Shown piece by piece: positions 1-11,911 of a stretch of DNA of 64,000 nt. Source of the stretch: Plasmopara viticola (lineage: Eukaryota; Oomycota; Peronosporomycetes; Peronosporales; Peronosporaceae); contig MBPM02000046.1 in assembly GCA_001695595.3 (NCBI GenBank), positions 496,001 to 560,000 on the forward strand, in the 5' to 3' direction. The notes beneath the pieces were generated by a model. The model was given only the letters and a program-made list of their open reading frames with translations. It was not told the DNA's origin and did not search any database. Both the position numbers and the translations under genes were made by a program. Every line of letters starts with the position of its first letter. Position 1 is the first letter of the stretch.

Positions 1-1539
1 ACCGCGCGATGTGGCGGTAAAGCATCTGGCAATTTCTTTAGGAAAACGTCTTGGAATGAATCCAGCAAAGATTGAAGCTTTGGCTCTTTTTGCTCTTCAT
101 CCACAGAGGCTTGACAAATTTTAATGCGATAAACTTCTTCATTTTCTGCCTTCTTTAATTTCTTTGAAAACTCTGACGCGGAAATAATTTCATGTTCAAT
201 TGGAGGGTCAGGTTGATTATCGCTTGTATTGAATGAGACTTGATGCGTTCGCCAGTTTATGATTGGTTCATGAGCTGTAGACCACGGTTTACCCAAAATA
301 ACATCGTGAGAACTACTATTAATTGGCCATTCCAAAACCGGAACGTCTGAAAAATTATTTCCATTAAAAGATATATCTGCAAACCCTTGTTTAACTTTCT
401 TCGTAATAGTGTTGCTGCCGTCGAAACGAGTAACTTAAATTACTTCTTCGGAATGGACATTTTGTAAAAGTCCTGGATTGACCACATTACACGTGGCGCC
501 TGAATCTAGCATAATATTGACAGCATGTTCATCAAGATTTCCTTGCTTGATGATTAAGTCTTTTCCACTATAGTTTGCAGTAGCTTCACTGAGACGTTGG
601 TGCAATCGTTTCTTCTTGAACAGATTCATTTTCGAAGTAGTTGATATTTGCGCGATTATGATTTCGATTATCTTGATTGTAGTTGCCTTGTTGTCTGTTC
701 TTGCGGTTATAACATTGTTGAATAGTATGACCAAGTTTCTTGCAGAATGAACACTTGGGCTTATTTGGACGACGATTATTTTGAAAACGATTCCTGATAT
801 CGGGATGACCTTTGAAAAGGACGAGCATGGTCAATTTCCATAGGCTCAGGTCCAATAGACGGCTGTGTCACTGGTAGTGAACCAGGACGCGGAATACGTG
901 GTGCTTGACTTGCATAGCCACTTGAAATATTTGAATGAGCGCGTTCGAAATCGAGAGCGACTGTGACCGCCGCTGATAAAGTTTCGCAACGTCGATACTG
1001 AACTTCTTCTCTCGTTCTTTGCCGTAATCCTCTTTGAAAATATATTATTTGGTCAATATCCGTCATGTTAGATATTTGCGAAATAAATTGTCGAAATTTC
1101 GCAACGTAATCAAGTAAATCTTTACAATTCTCTTGTCTCAATCGATGCAATTCGTCACGTAAATGATATTGCAAATCCGCCGGTACAAACTCTTTATCCA
1201 AAGCAACGAAAAATTCAGCTACCGTATTAAATTCATGCTGATGATGCACATACCATTGAGCTGCTGCTCCACGCAAAGTTGTTCCAAGTACTGCGATAAT
1301 TTGTTTCGCTAAAGACTCATCTTTCCATTCTGTTCCATGCGCCAAAAACAATTTTCCAAGTTTGCCCAATAGAGGCGAGCAGACTCATCACTTCTCCCAC
1401 TATAAGTTGGCAGCTTCAATCCCTCAACTTTGACTTTACTCTCCGATAGTTTCTGACTTAATTTCTCGATAATTTTCTGTTGTTTATTCATAACTTGCAT
1501 AAGATGCTGCATAATCTGGTTCATAGATGGTTCGGCCAT
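1..1539 (-). mobile_element. Ty3/gypsy LTR retrotransposon gag-pol, decayed, cut by window edge
   Basis: Read on the minus strand from an ATG at 1539, the segments give in order: a short N-terminal gag piece (1309-1539); a retrotransposon gag domain with the usual WY and LRxE helices (776-1369); a CCHC zinc knuckle CSFCKKLGHTIQQC (586-855); an aspartic protease active site LDSGATCNVV (435-734); and the protease-RT linker, with HDVILGKPW and a final LPPHRA at 1-30. Reverse transcriptase, RNase H and integrase would lie beyond base 1. The frame changes near 1340, near 800 and near 620, and an in-frame TAA lies at 435-437, so this copy cannot make an intact polyprotein. Gag-CCHC-protease-RT order is typical of Ty3/gypsy. 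No LTR or primer-binding site could be fixed upstream. Confidence 0.85.
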
Positions 1540-1569
1540 GATGAATGAAGTATTTAATAAAGCAAAAAC

Positions 1570-1872
1570 TTAATTTTTAGCTTTAACCAGATCTCTTAAA
1601 TTGTAGCGTAAATCTTTGACTAAAATCCGTTTAACTTCTTGGAGTAAAGTGTCGACTTCTTGGAGAGGATCGGAGAGAGACTTGCCTTGATTGGGGAAAA
1701 TTTCTTTTCCTTTGGTGAGACGCTTGGAAAGGAGCAAAGCAATTCGACGAGACTTTTTGACAGAATGGATGAAATCTTGCGCCGCTTTTGATGCTTGGTC
1801 ACCAGAGTCGAAGACGAAAGCTTGTTTACCATCAAAGAGAATTTCCGATTCAGCATGGCGCTTCTTGCCCAT
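1570..1872 (-). CDS. Short ORF upstream of gypsy gag, function unknown
   Basis: A 100-codon frame starting MGKKRHAESEILFDG ends 30 bp before the gag ATG and reads in the same direction. It is lysine rich and helical (many LLxEVK-like steps). It resembles no family I recognise. Its position suggests a leader ORF, or the original N terminus of the gypsy gag now separated by a stop. It could also be a chance frame. No LTR boundary was found to place it firmly inside the element. Confidence 0.35.
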   Translation of the reverse strand: MGKKRHAESEILFDGKQAFVFDSGDQASKAAQDFIHSVKKSRRIALLLSKRLTKGKEIFPNQGKSLSDPLQEVDTLLQEVKRILVKDLRYNLRDLVKAKN

Positions 1873-2726
1873 AGAACGTGCACGACTGATTTGGCCCTAC
1901 TTCCTTTCCCCGAAGCTATCGACTCAAATTAATGAGTGAGGAAGTGTGGGTCGGCTTGTGCGCACACGAATTAAACCTTCCGAAATGGATTAACTGCTTC
2001 AACCAGCCAAGTCGGGTCCAACCTCAATACTTAACTGAGTGACTCTATCTGCAAAAGCAGGCTCTCAGAATAACGGGCAGATATTGAAAACCACACACTC
2101 GACCAATTCCACAGCGCTTCCACACGGTTGGGGCGGAAAAGGGAGAGCAACTACCCCAGGGAGAGTTATACCCGGACGAGGAACTTGACGACGCGAAAGC
2201 ACGACCAACAAGTGCTACCACTTGTGAGGATCTGGGCGTTGGTCAGCTGTGTTGGACTGTAGGTCGTAGGTTGACTTGAAGATTTGTGGCGAACTAAAAA
2301 AGTGATATTATTTCTTAGACTGATATGTAACCTATCCGCTTTCTTTCTACTGTTTTTTTCATGTAAGTCACTCCTCCTAGTACGTCGCCTTTCCTATCAA
2401 GTAATATGAATATACGTATCATCTCTCCTTGAATGTGGGTTAAGTTTTATTATCGAAAACATATAGGATGGTTGTAACCTACGCTCACTGACATTCTAGA
2501 ATGGTTCTAATACATGTGAGTGTGGTTCCTTACAGCAGTCTACACGATGGACTTAATGAGCCTTACACAGCATGAGTGTTGTTTGGCCAGGGTGAGGCCT
2601 ACCACTTTGGGTGAAGAGGCACAGAAGCCACTAAGCGTGGTCGTAAGATACAGTCTTCGCCTCAGCTGCCACGAATAATGCTGGCGTGAACGAAGATACA
2701 ATAGAGTTGCTGTGAAATGTGGTATT
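1873..2726. other. No gene seen; probable 5' leader/LTR of the gypsy element
   Basis: No coding frame of note. By position the 5' LTR and primer-binding site of the minus-strand gypsy element should lie here. I could not match a clear TG..CA pair or a tRNA 3' end. Confidence 0.3.
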
Positions 2727-3032
2727 TAAGCGTCCATAGCGACGTTGCTTTTTGGTTCTACGATGTCGGCTCTTCCTATCGTTGTGAAGTAGAATTTGCC
2801 AATTATTATAATATTCGCCCGCTATTAGAAACTGTGAGCTGGCCTAGACCGTTGTGAGACCAGTAAGTTTTACCCTACTGATGAGTTTGTTGTCCAAGCA
2901 ATAATTTTATCCCGTACGAGAGGAGCCGTTGGTTAAGATAATTAATACTTGCGGTCAGCTGAAAAGCTAGTGCCGCCAAGCTACCACCTGTAGGAACAAA
3001 CTGAACGCCTTAATGTCAGAATCCATGCCGGA
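2727..3032 (+). pseudogene. Decayed fragment of the 3' region of nuclear 28S rRNA
   Basis: Several highly conserved blocks of eukaryotic large-subunit rRNA appear in the right order on the plus strand. They are the sarcin-ricin upstream block (AAGCGTCCATAGCGACGTTG, then GATGTCGGCTCTTCCTATC), TTTTACCCTACTGATGA, GTACGAGAGGAGCCGTTG (sarcin-ricin loop), GCTAGTGCCGCCAAGCTACC and GAACGCCT..GTCAGAATCCATGCC. Many conserved positions are changed (for example CGTTGTGAGACCAGTAAG for CGTCGTGAGACAGGTTAG), so this is a drifting relic and not a working rDNA unit. Homology fades upstream of about 2700 and after about 3050. TTTTACCCTACTGATGA is the nuclear rather than the mitochondrial or bacterial form. No 18S, 5.8S or 5S was seen. 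Confidence 0.85.
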
Positions 3033-3404
3033 ATATAAAATAACTACCTCTCCTGATAAGATCTACAAAACGTGGATGCTCAGCGTCATAAAAGCTTTGG
3101 GACTATTGTAGTGATTGAGGATTACATTACGGTTTGTCGGCTACGCAAACGCTGTGCGTTTTTAAAGTCCGTGTTGCATTCAAAAGAAAAGGATAAGCGA
3201 AAGTAAAGAGACGTTGCAAGACGTTGATTCGTGCAGAGTAAAGAAAGTTTAAAAGTGATTAATTAATTGGAGCTTACAGTGCCCTGCCTTCAGCGTGACA
3301 CCGCATACTGTATGTGAGGTAGACAAAATAGCTCTGATACAAAATATTTTAGTGACTAATTTATATACTGCATCTCATCGCGAACACTAGTGGATCCCAA
3401 GAGA

Positions 3405-4208
3405 CACCGTCAGGACGTCGTAGCGCAATACCAACAGTACTTTAATCATGATATTCGACAGCATCATCAATGATTCACAGTCTTTGAGCGTCACCTCACC
3501 GCGCTTAACTTTATCGCAAATGAATTGGTACTCGTTATCAGTGTGTTTGGCATGCTCACGATTCACATGGCTGTTTGTCTTTAAAATATCGACTGATTAT
3601 CCTAAAGGTTCATCGGCATATATCTTTATCTAATGGCCACCGTCAGGATCTCGCGCAACCAACGATACTTTACGTGCCTTGATGGATAGACATACTAAGA
3701 GTACCGTACTTCGCCTACTTGCTAAAACCGGCACAATTGACTGCTTCTTGCTTTCAGCTCAGCATGGTCAATGAGCCAGAGTGGCTCGAAAAATCCACTC
3801 GGTTGCCGGACCTGAAACAGAGTGTGTCCTTTGCACTACAAAGAGCACGTTCGATCGCAATCCAATGCTCGGTTTTCGGGTTTGCATGAGGCATACAATA
3901 GCGAAGGCAATATACGGTGTGTTGCGGTCAATAAGTGCGTCAGCATTCCTAATGCTTCATAACATAGACTTTGACTTTATCTGGCGCGTCGCTTGGAACA
4001 AGTCGAAAGCTTGTGCTTGCTGAATTCGATAGCCACTGCCAAGATGCTTCAAAATGTACACTACTAAACTTTGCTGGCATCTTGTCACACTACCGTCGGT
4101 AATATCCGCCAGATCAGTGTCAAATAAAACATTCGTTTTGTCACTGTCCGTCAATTTATAGCGCATCTTCAGTTTGCTCAAATGACGCAAATGTTTCCGA
4201 TGGTCCAC
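3405..4208 (-). pseudogene. Heavily decayed Ty1/copia pol remnant (RT/RNase H end)
   Basis: On the minus strand 3410-3640 reads with two stops but keeps the copia RNase H C-terminal pattern: REHAKHTDNEYQFICDKVKR then GEVTLKDCE and an IMIKVL that corresponds to the usual DIMTKAL. Further upstream, 3780-3960 reads NTPYIAFAIVCLMQT, matching the copia RPDIAFAV..FMxxP step. A connected open stretch continues to 4208. These similarities are from recall of the family and the copy is very degraded. The part from 3957 to 4208 is the least certain. Confidence 0.5.
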
Positions 4209-5797
4209 CGATTAATGTTACACCGCCACTAAAAACAAAAAATGTACGCAGTTGTCGCTCGCACTTCTGCGGATAAGGAACAGATCAAAGTCAGTAATTT
4301 GAAAACCAATTGAGTGCGCGCATTCATCAAAACGTCTTGTTTGAAGCACGCTTAAAGCCTGTACTTCAACGCAGTAGCCCACTGCGGAGTTTTGTCGACA
4401 TTCAGTCGATTGGACCTTGCTAGAAAATCGCGGTTCGAGTCCGAGAAATTGTGGAATAAAAAGACTTAAAATTTGATTTTTTTTAAAACATTATATATAT
4501 ATATAAATCTGTACTTTGTATTGTATTAATTTCCGTTTAATTTTTGGATTTTATCAAACACTAATAATTGTGGCCCATAGAAGTAAATCTATAGGAACTT
4601 GATGGCTTTCTTTTAATAAAGTTGACGGTAACTTGAAAGGTAATTAGAGCCAAACCAGGGAGTAAAAAAGCTCGCAAAAAATGATTCTCAAAGCTAAAAA
4701 GCAAAATTTCAAGCTGAAAATAGGTAAATCTGTTTGTAGGATCGAACTCGTATAGTTAACTTTTGCGAAACAGTGAAGCACAAGAGTTAGCGAAGAATCG
4801 CTTCGGAACCTTAAAAGTATCAAGGCATTGATCAGCAAGTGATACTTCTATACGCGTATCAGACGTTTGGAATAGCAAAACGCGTGATCTGGACAGTCAT
4901 CAAGATTGATCGTAGTATGTTTCATCTCGCCGAGCTGAACGAGTGTGTTTAAAGGTGAAGCAGAGATGGCAGCCATTTCTATAATGAATCATTTGCCCCT
5001 ACCAAATGTTGTCAGCAAGTCTTTGTATGGTATTTGTCCATGCATCCAAGCCCTGTGTCAAACACACGCGTATGTTAAAGCTCAGAGCGTGTGTACTCAC
5101 GCTTCAAGACATGTGAGTGACTTGCTTTATCGAGGTGCTTTCATGGCCTTCGAAGATGTGAGGAAATGCCTACCGCGTGTTCGACAGTGAGGCGAACAAG
5201 AAGCGACATAACGAGATAGTACGTTTGGCAAGTCAAGTTTTAAATATCTGACTAAAAACGCTCATGAACGATGTCCCACTTGACCCAGACGTCTTTGTCA
5301 TCGATAGCGTCGATGCTACGTACTTTAAGAAATGCGATGACAGGTAGGCGCAAGAAATTCTCGGCAGATTTGTAACTTTGCAAATGAGTGTCACGAGCAT
5401 CATAAGGCTGACTCATAGGAAGCAAGAGCTCCTGACATTTATATACATTGAATCAAGCACAGGTCAGTCGACTGAATTTAAGTTGACTCGTTGGATAAGA
5501 AATGAAAATGATTTCGCGCATTTCGTCTATGCTGCACGATTATGATGTAGCATTTGCTGAATACAGTAGTGTGCGAAGCCAATACCGACGATAATGTTGT
5601 CACACTTCATTTGTGCAATGTGCGTACGCGCACACATTAAACTTGACACTCTTTACAATTTGCGGCAATGAAAGCAAATCTTCAGCACACAGATCGCACT
5701 TTGATCACGATATCGCACTTTTTGTTATTGCACGTCTGACCATGCGTCTCGGATTTTTACTTTGAACTTTGCTGCCGTAGACCTTAAAAGATCACTT
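4209..5797. other. No gene seen; one tRNA-like B-box and AT-rich tract
   Basis: At 4431-4443 the sequence CGGTTCGAGTCC matches an RNA polymerase III B-box. A weak A-box-like TAGCCCACTGCGG lies about 55 bp upstream, and an AT-rich tail with a (TA)n run near 4491-4505 lies downstream. This is the layout of a tRNA-derived SINE relic, but the fold of a real tRNA is absent. The rest (4560-5797) holds only short frames with no recognisable motif. Confidence 0.3.
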
Positions 5798-6086
5798 TCA
5801 TCCTACTCGCCGTGCATAAGCAATCTTTGTCTTGTTGCCACAAATGTGATACGTATCATTGTTGTCGCCCATATTCGTTCTTATTGACACTAAGGATACT
5901 GCAAACACGACACAGTCGTAGTCGTCGCTGATTATAGAGTGGGCATAGTCCGCTCCACCTTTTAAAGCTTGGTGGCATCTCGATTGTCGTCTTCCTACTT
6001 GCTCCCGCATCGCTCGACCTTGTACCCGATTGCTTTGCGGTAAGAGCACTAGCGAATCTTACGCTCAGCTTTGAACGCTTATGCAA
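5798..6086 (-). pseudogene. Possible transposase C-terminal zinc-ribbon remnant
   Basis: Two overlapping minus-strand frames together show CRVCSILSVNKNEYG followed, after a frame change near 5875, by YHICGNKTKIAYARR. A Cys-x2-Cys pair, a 15-20 residue spacer, a second Cys pair or remnant and a basic tail is the pattern of the C-terminal zinc ribbon of piggyBac-like transposases, which are common in oomycetes. The upstream catalytic domain is not recognisable, so the family call is tentative. Confidence 0.28.
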
Positions 6087-9064
6087 GATCCTTGGCCTTG
6101 ATTACCGGACCATTTGCACATTACCACTTGATGTTCTCATTCGTAAATATCGATGGCATAGTGCTTTTGTAACGGATCTACAATTAAAGCTCGATATTCC
6201 CAAAAACACTTCGAGGAACTGCATTGCAATCAAATCGCGAGGCCCCTGTCGTCCCATTTGTCAGCTTTTCTGCCGAGCATGGTGTGAGTTCATTTCAATA
6301 TCTCAGTAAATTGCCTCATTTGGCCATTTCATGCTGGATAAAGGTACATAAGATTCGACATTTGCGAACCAGCCTGCAGTGTTTTGATGCGCATCCAAGA
6401 AGCCTACGTTTTTTTGCACGTGATACTAAGCCGCGGCTATGTGTCAAGTCAAAAGAGAAATACACGTTGGGGTCATAGTGGTTGGCTTTGGAAATGATAG
6501 TGAAAGAGGGAAAAAGAGCAAGGTAAAGAGTCCTCACGAGGTCAGAGCCAAAGTGGGGACACTTGTGTGAAAAGGAAATACTTCTAGACATAGAAGGAAG
6601 CGGATCGACAGTTTGCTTGCTCTTTATAAATCTGCTCCAAAACTAATTAATGTCTTGCTCTAATTTTTAATTCTGCCGGCAATTTGCTCGCATCACGCCA
6701 TACCGTTGCCACAGGAAGACCAACTGAAAGGGCAAAAGCTTCCACTCACGTTTATTATCAGCGTACCCGACAAGTAAAGCCTATTCTTGCTTCAATCCAC
6801 AACAAAAGCATTGCCAGCTTCTTTTTGTGGACAATAGCCCGTTTTTCATTCATTCCTATCACACAAATAGTTTTAAAACCCCGCCTTCATATTTCATAGT
6901 GTAAGTTTTTAACCGATAGAAAACATCTATTGAGTCCAGAGTATGCAAGGCCCAACCGTTTTGATTAGCAAGCCGTTTAGCATGACCAAACATACCGTTG
7001 TGATATGCGGAAGCTGCAAATTTTGCCGCCCTTGATTGATCACTGTCCAAAATCTCGCAAATAAATTAATCAGCGATGTGGCGCCGTTATCAGCAAGCCA
7101 TCAAGCGCACTTTTCTTCACTCACGGCAAACACAGCGCCGACTTTTGCGGCATCTCTCCGCTTACGGCAGTGCACCAAAGCTTACATAATTTTCACAAAT
7201 AAAGCTCTTGCCACTGATTTTTCCTTCGTTTCTCCGTAATCTACCTCATTTGCGACTACTGCGAGTATATCCTCGAAGTGGTCCTGCGCTTGTCTTCCGC
7301 TGCTCGATGAGTGTAACGTATTTGGTAATCTACATGGTTGACAAAAGTAAGCCAAATTTTCGAGGGCAAGATGCTTGAAAAATTTACAAGCTAGTGAGCC
7401 TCTTTAAGCGACTTCTTTAATGTTTGCAGTTCTGCGATTTTAGTCCTAAAGTTGTTCAAAGGCGTCATTGCCACACCGTCTTCCGGAGCTCATTAAGACA
7501 GCGTTAATTCCTATAAATTGTCAAGTGGACTATCTTGATTTTCACTGCTTTCCTCTGCCTGTCTAATAAGACCTCACAGACGATAGGTCTAAGACGTTAT
7601 ACGCTTTGGCAAGCATATTGATTGAACACAGACACTGCAAATTTCGACCAACGAATTAACAATATATGGTGGTCTAGAACCTCGTGTGATAAATATGAAA
7701 AAAAACTACAAATTATTTTTGGTGTTGATCACAATACTCCTAAAAAAGAATGTATTGAATCACTTTGAGTATAATAAAACCTGCACACCTGGAAGGAATT
7801 TGCTGATATTAACAAATACCTATATTAAATTTTGTTAAAACTTAAATCTCGATTAAATTTATACTTTCTTTGGCAGTAAAAGATAAAAAAAACTCTTATT
7901 GACAAACATCAGGCGCAACACTTTTTGTAGATTGAAAGCTGAAGGTCAATCTGTCAAATAAAAATCGCATACTGTTATTTGACCTCTTCATCGATTTTCG
8001 ATCCTAAAGCGTTCACTTCTCTTACTAATACTTCCAGTCGCACGAGTACGCTAACAATAGCACCCGTTCTTTCTACAAAATTAGCTTGCTTTAAGAGACT
8101 GAAGTTCGTACACGCATAGGTATTCAAATTCGATAGAAGCAATATCAACGCGCACTACAAAAATGGTCTAACGCAATTAAACAAATACTTGTGATTCAAA
8201 GTGATGAGCTAGAGCTATGGGGACATCTGAATCAGCAAAAATTTAAGTGCTGTGCGAATTGAAAAACAGCTTATTTGTCTGCAATCGGACAACTAAGCGT
8301 GTAAACACGAAGCATCTAAGATTTATGCTTGATCGTTCAGCTATCGAAAGAAATGGACAACATACCACACACCACAAGCGCAAGAGCCAGTAGCGAATTA
8401 GGGGCTGTGTGACTCGCCCACCACTGGGTAAATTAAAACAAAGCGGTTTTATCGTGTATGAAAGTCAATTCTGCTACTTGTACATTGTTGACGGGTACAA
8501 AGTGAGCACAGTAAGAAGGGCACCATCAATAAGAGCGCACGCACCGGCACGCAAAGAACAAATGAGCTTTTACCTATCTCTATGGGGTTTTGTTTTGTCA
8601 ATTACGAGGTCATTCGTAAAGTCATCGGTCGGTCTTGCATCGCATCTCCACTTTCTTCATTCAAAGCAAAGCTACTCGCTCTCAAATGGCACTTCAACCT
8701 AATTTACCCTCTTGCAAATCGCAGTCAAAGGAACTTTGTAACCACCAAAAACATCTATGGCATCTCCCCACCACTGACGTCGACGGGGTGCTTTTGGTAT
8801 AGCTTATTACCTTCGAAAGAACGTTTTAGAGGTGTCGTCACATTTACCATTATGGCGACACCAGTACCTTCGATTCATCTAGATATATCTTGGGCGTGGA
8901 ACCACCTGGGCCTGTTTTCATAGAAGTCGTATGCAAACTAAGGTGGCACAATGGCCCACAATCAAATAATGCTTGTTCACAATTTCGATAAAAAATGACT
9001 ACTTTTTACAAATCCAGCCTAAAGACATCCAAAATCATTCGATTAGACAGTCACACAAAGCTTT
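6087..9064. other. No gene recognised
   Basis: Only short overlapping frames occur (for example 6684-6899 plus, 6859-7050 minus, 8582-8923 plus). None has a motif, a codon pattern or a partner exon that I can support. 7680-8000 is notably AT rich. Probably old repeat debris. Confidence 0.4.
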
Positions 9065-9496
9065 TTAAATTTTGTTGCCCTCATCTAAACCATCAGGGTA
9101 ATTGTTGACTTTGCATGCAGGGTCTAACACATTTTGAAGAGACCTCCTAAATAATCTTGTGGACAAGCAGTCCTTCGCTGTTGAATTTACTTCAAGAGAT
9201 GTCAAGCTTTCAAAGGACAGTAACCACACACCCGTTACAAAGTCTTGCTTCTTTTTCAGCTCTCTTATCGTTTCCCTTGACTTTGGGAGACTTAAGTCTG
9301 TCAAGCGGATTAAGGTCCACTTTGCCGACCTTTTTTTGAGAACATAAGTCAGCGGTGCCACGGGCAGCATTACACAAGCTTCTTTAGAATAACAAAACGG
9401 ACGTGGCTGAACGCAAGATGAAGGTGAGCTGCTTAATCTCGCCAGTCCGGAGGACCGGGCCTTTTTGTGGCTGTTCTTTTTTGAAAGGGTAGACAT
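9065..9496 (-). CDS. Hypothetical 143-residue frame, doubtful
   Basis: ATG-started minus frame with a serine/lysine-rich N terminus (MSTLSKKNSHKKARSSGLAR) and a basic middle. There is no signal peptide, membrane segment or known motif. It stands alone with no neighbouring exon. It may be a relic of a larger gene or a chance frame. Confidence 0.2.
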   Translation of the reverse strand: MSTLSKKNSHKKARSSGLARLSSSPSSCVQPRPFCYSKEACVMLPVAPLTYVLKKRSAKWTLIRLTDLSLPKSRETIRELKKKQDFVTGVWLLSFESLTSLEVNSTAKDCLSTRLFRRSLQNVLDPACKVNNYPDGLDEGNKI

Positions 9497-11911
9497 TTAT
9501 AACTCTTTTATTGTCATCACATACACGCAAAAAAAATATGTGCAAAGCGGGCCGTTCCTTAGGACGTCCATGATCACAACCAACTTTTGAAAGTAACTTG
9601 TTTGGGGATTGTCACCTGATTTATGGAAGCCGTAAGCTCCTTATCACATACATTATACATGCACTTTGTGCTTTCCTTTTTTAAATGCAAGGAAGAAGTG
9701 GGAATGATGACGAAATTTTAAGTAGATAGAAAATAATGTTGCTCTCAGCTGCTTCTTCATGCGCGTAAGAACATGAAGAACTCATCTCAACCATCTTAAT
9801 CTCGACTCCCTTCGTGAGAGAGTGCGGACGCGACATGCACCTGATCATCGGGTGATCGTGGTCGCTTCAGCGGCTAATGTTTCTTTCTTTCAAAAGAAAA
9901 GGCTCTATTCCTCTTTCTCACGATGCAGGGTTACCTTACGGTAAGCGCTACCACCGCTAATATTAAATATTGCGCTTCGTAAGCCCTAAAGCATAGATTA
10001 TATAACCTAATAGCCAAGACACTTCAGCAGTAGGGTAACAAACACCACCTTCTTATCCAAACCATCAAATCCAGTTTGTTTTTAATGCTATGCAAACGAT
10101 GTCTTCGACAGATACGGAAAATTATTACGATCCATACTGGAATCGCTAAGAGGGAAATATACTCGCGTAGTATTAACTACAAGTGCTACCAGGCGAGACG
10201 GGGTCTCTCAGCATCTTGTGCAGAGGAGCCTTGCAGAAAGATACGTAAAGGGTTTTTACCTGCAGAAGAGCAATAGACTGCAAATATACATATTTCCTGA
10301 GAAATATATATATGTGTCCTGCTTCTACCTCTATTTTTGATACAGCGACAAAATTCGCACAAGTTAGGCAGTATCTTAACCAATTTCTTGCATTATTCTC
10401 TATGGCTTTCGGAAACGCTCAATCGTATGCGACCGCCCATATACATACCTATATACATGCTAGAGTGTCAGTGCTTTTGCTCCAGTGTTACACTTTTACT
10501 CAATCGATTGCAAAACTCTCGTAGATGAAAAGTCTGTGCGTTAGTCAATCGCAGATTCTGTAGCTAACGAAGTCCCTGAACGTCTTTGCTACCTTAACAC
10601 TTGCGAGATTGCCAGAATCCATTTCCCATCAACCCGTCTCGACCTTGACCAGACCTCAGTATACAAATTGAAAGAGTGTACATTTCTTCTCGCGGTATGC
10701 CACGCAGACTAGGTACCACGACAGCCTTGTCTGCGTTCATTCACTATAGTTACAAATAGTAAATAGTACGTGAGCACTGTTTAAGATTTGACACCGAATA
10801 GTCGCATCTGCTATTGATATCGGTGCGGTTCCTGATACGGTATACTAGGCGTAAATGTACACGCTTATAAGCAGCCAATCATAGTATACTGGGCGACCTT
10901 AAACACGATTTTAACTCGCAAGCTCAATACTCTTTTCCCCACACTGAGCCACGGCATCCGTATACGCGCCGCTATTTTCGCGTTTTAGAGCCAAAGTGTC
11001 GGAATTGACGATAAATGCATCCTCATCGCTGTTAGCGCCGTCAGTCCTCCATCGTCCTCTCGCGGCTCCACAGCATCAAGACCTGGCCAATCATCTACGA
11101 TCTCCGATTAAGCGCCATTCATACCGCTGTCACTTGAGCACTGCTAGCGAAAAATCGCACCCTGTCGCGTTTGACCTCCCACTATTGTGACGTCCAGCGC
11201 ACGTCCTTCGCCTCCGTCGCCACCATTGCACCTTTTCCAGTTGATCATTCACTCCTGACAACTCCGTCGTCGCTCGCGCCATTCATCGTGCTAAGTGTCA
11301 CCGGTTGTGTTCTCCCACTCGCCGTAATAGTTTCCGCCCCATTCCCTTTTCTACCCTCGCCACAATGCCCATCCTGATCAAGCATTCAAGCATCAGGAGT
11401 GTATCAGTATCCAGTGTGGCACAACCAGTGCTGGCTTCTTTTTGGGCGTTAAAATAGCTTTTCGCCGATTGCGTGACTAGAACATGTATGGAACTGTACA
11501 TTCCTCAGGAAGCCTGATCCAAATGCTCATGTAGTGACTGCAAGTTGCTTTGATAAAGAACTCCCAGATTTTAATCAGCGACTTCACTGGATCTTCAACT
11601 ACAGACGGTCAGACGCTCGGTAAAGCAACATCAACTAAGTAACGAAACTTTGCTGTGCAGGCTATAATTTTACCCGACACTGTAACCTACTTGCAAAAGA
11701 TCTTTTGACATGGATAGTATCAGAATCCGAATCTCTCGGTGCATAAGAGCAGATGGCAACCATGGTATCTCAAGTCAACGCGACCTCAAGAAAGGGCGGT
11801 GGATGGATGACCTATGCCATGAGTGAGTGAGTGTGTCAAGTGCCACTCGCTTCAGCCTCATTCATTAATTCCCCACGCACGAGAAGCCACGACTAGGTCT
11901 AATCGGGTAAG
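9497..11911. other. No gene seen
   Basis: Intergenic. An imperfect AT palindrome lies near 10285-10315 and GC-richer sequence at 11000-11400 gives short frames on both strands with no motif. The stretch just before 11912 is the presumed promoter of the transporter gene; I see no certain core element. Confidence 0.4.

Noticed and set aside
3386..3398. ACTAGTGGATCCC resembles a cloning-vector polylinker (SpeI-BamHI)
   Set aside because: It lies within the decayed copia frame, which continues on both sides without a break, so chance similarity is more likely than vector contamination.
4431..4443. Perfect-looking B-box suggesting a tRNA gene
   Set aside because: No acceptor or anticodon stem can be formed and the A-box is weak; kept only as a possible SINE relic in the gap note.
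8409..8923. Two overlapping plus-strand ORFs of about 100 codons
   Set aside because: No recognisable motif, start context or partner; frames overlap each other, typical of chance.
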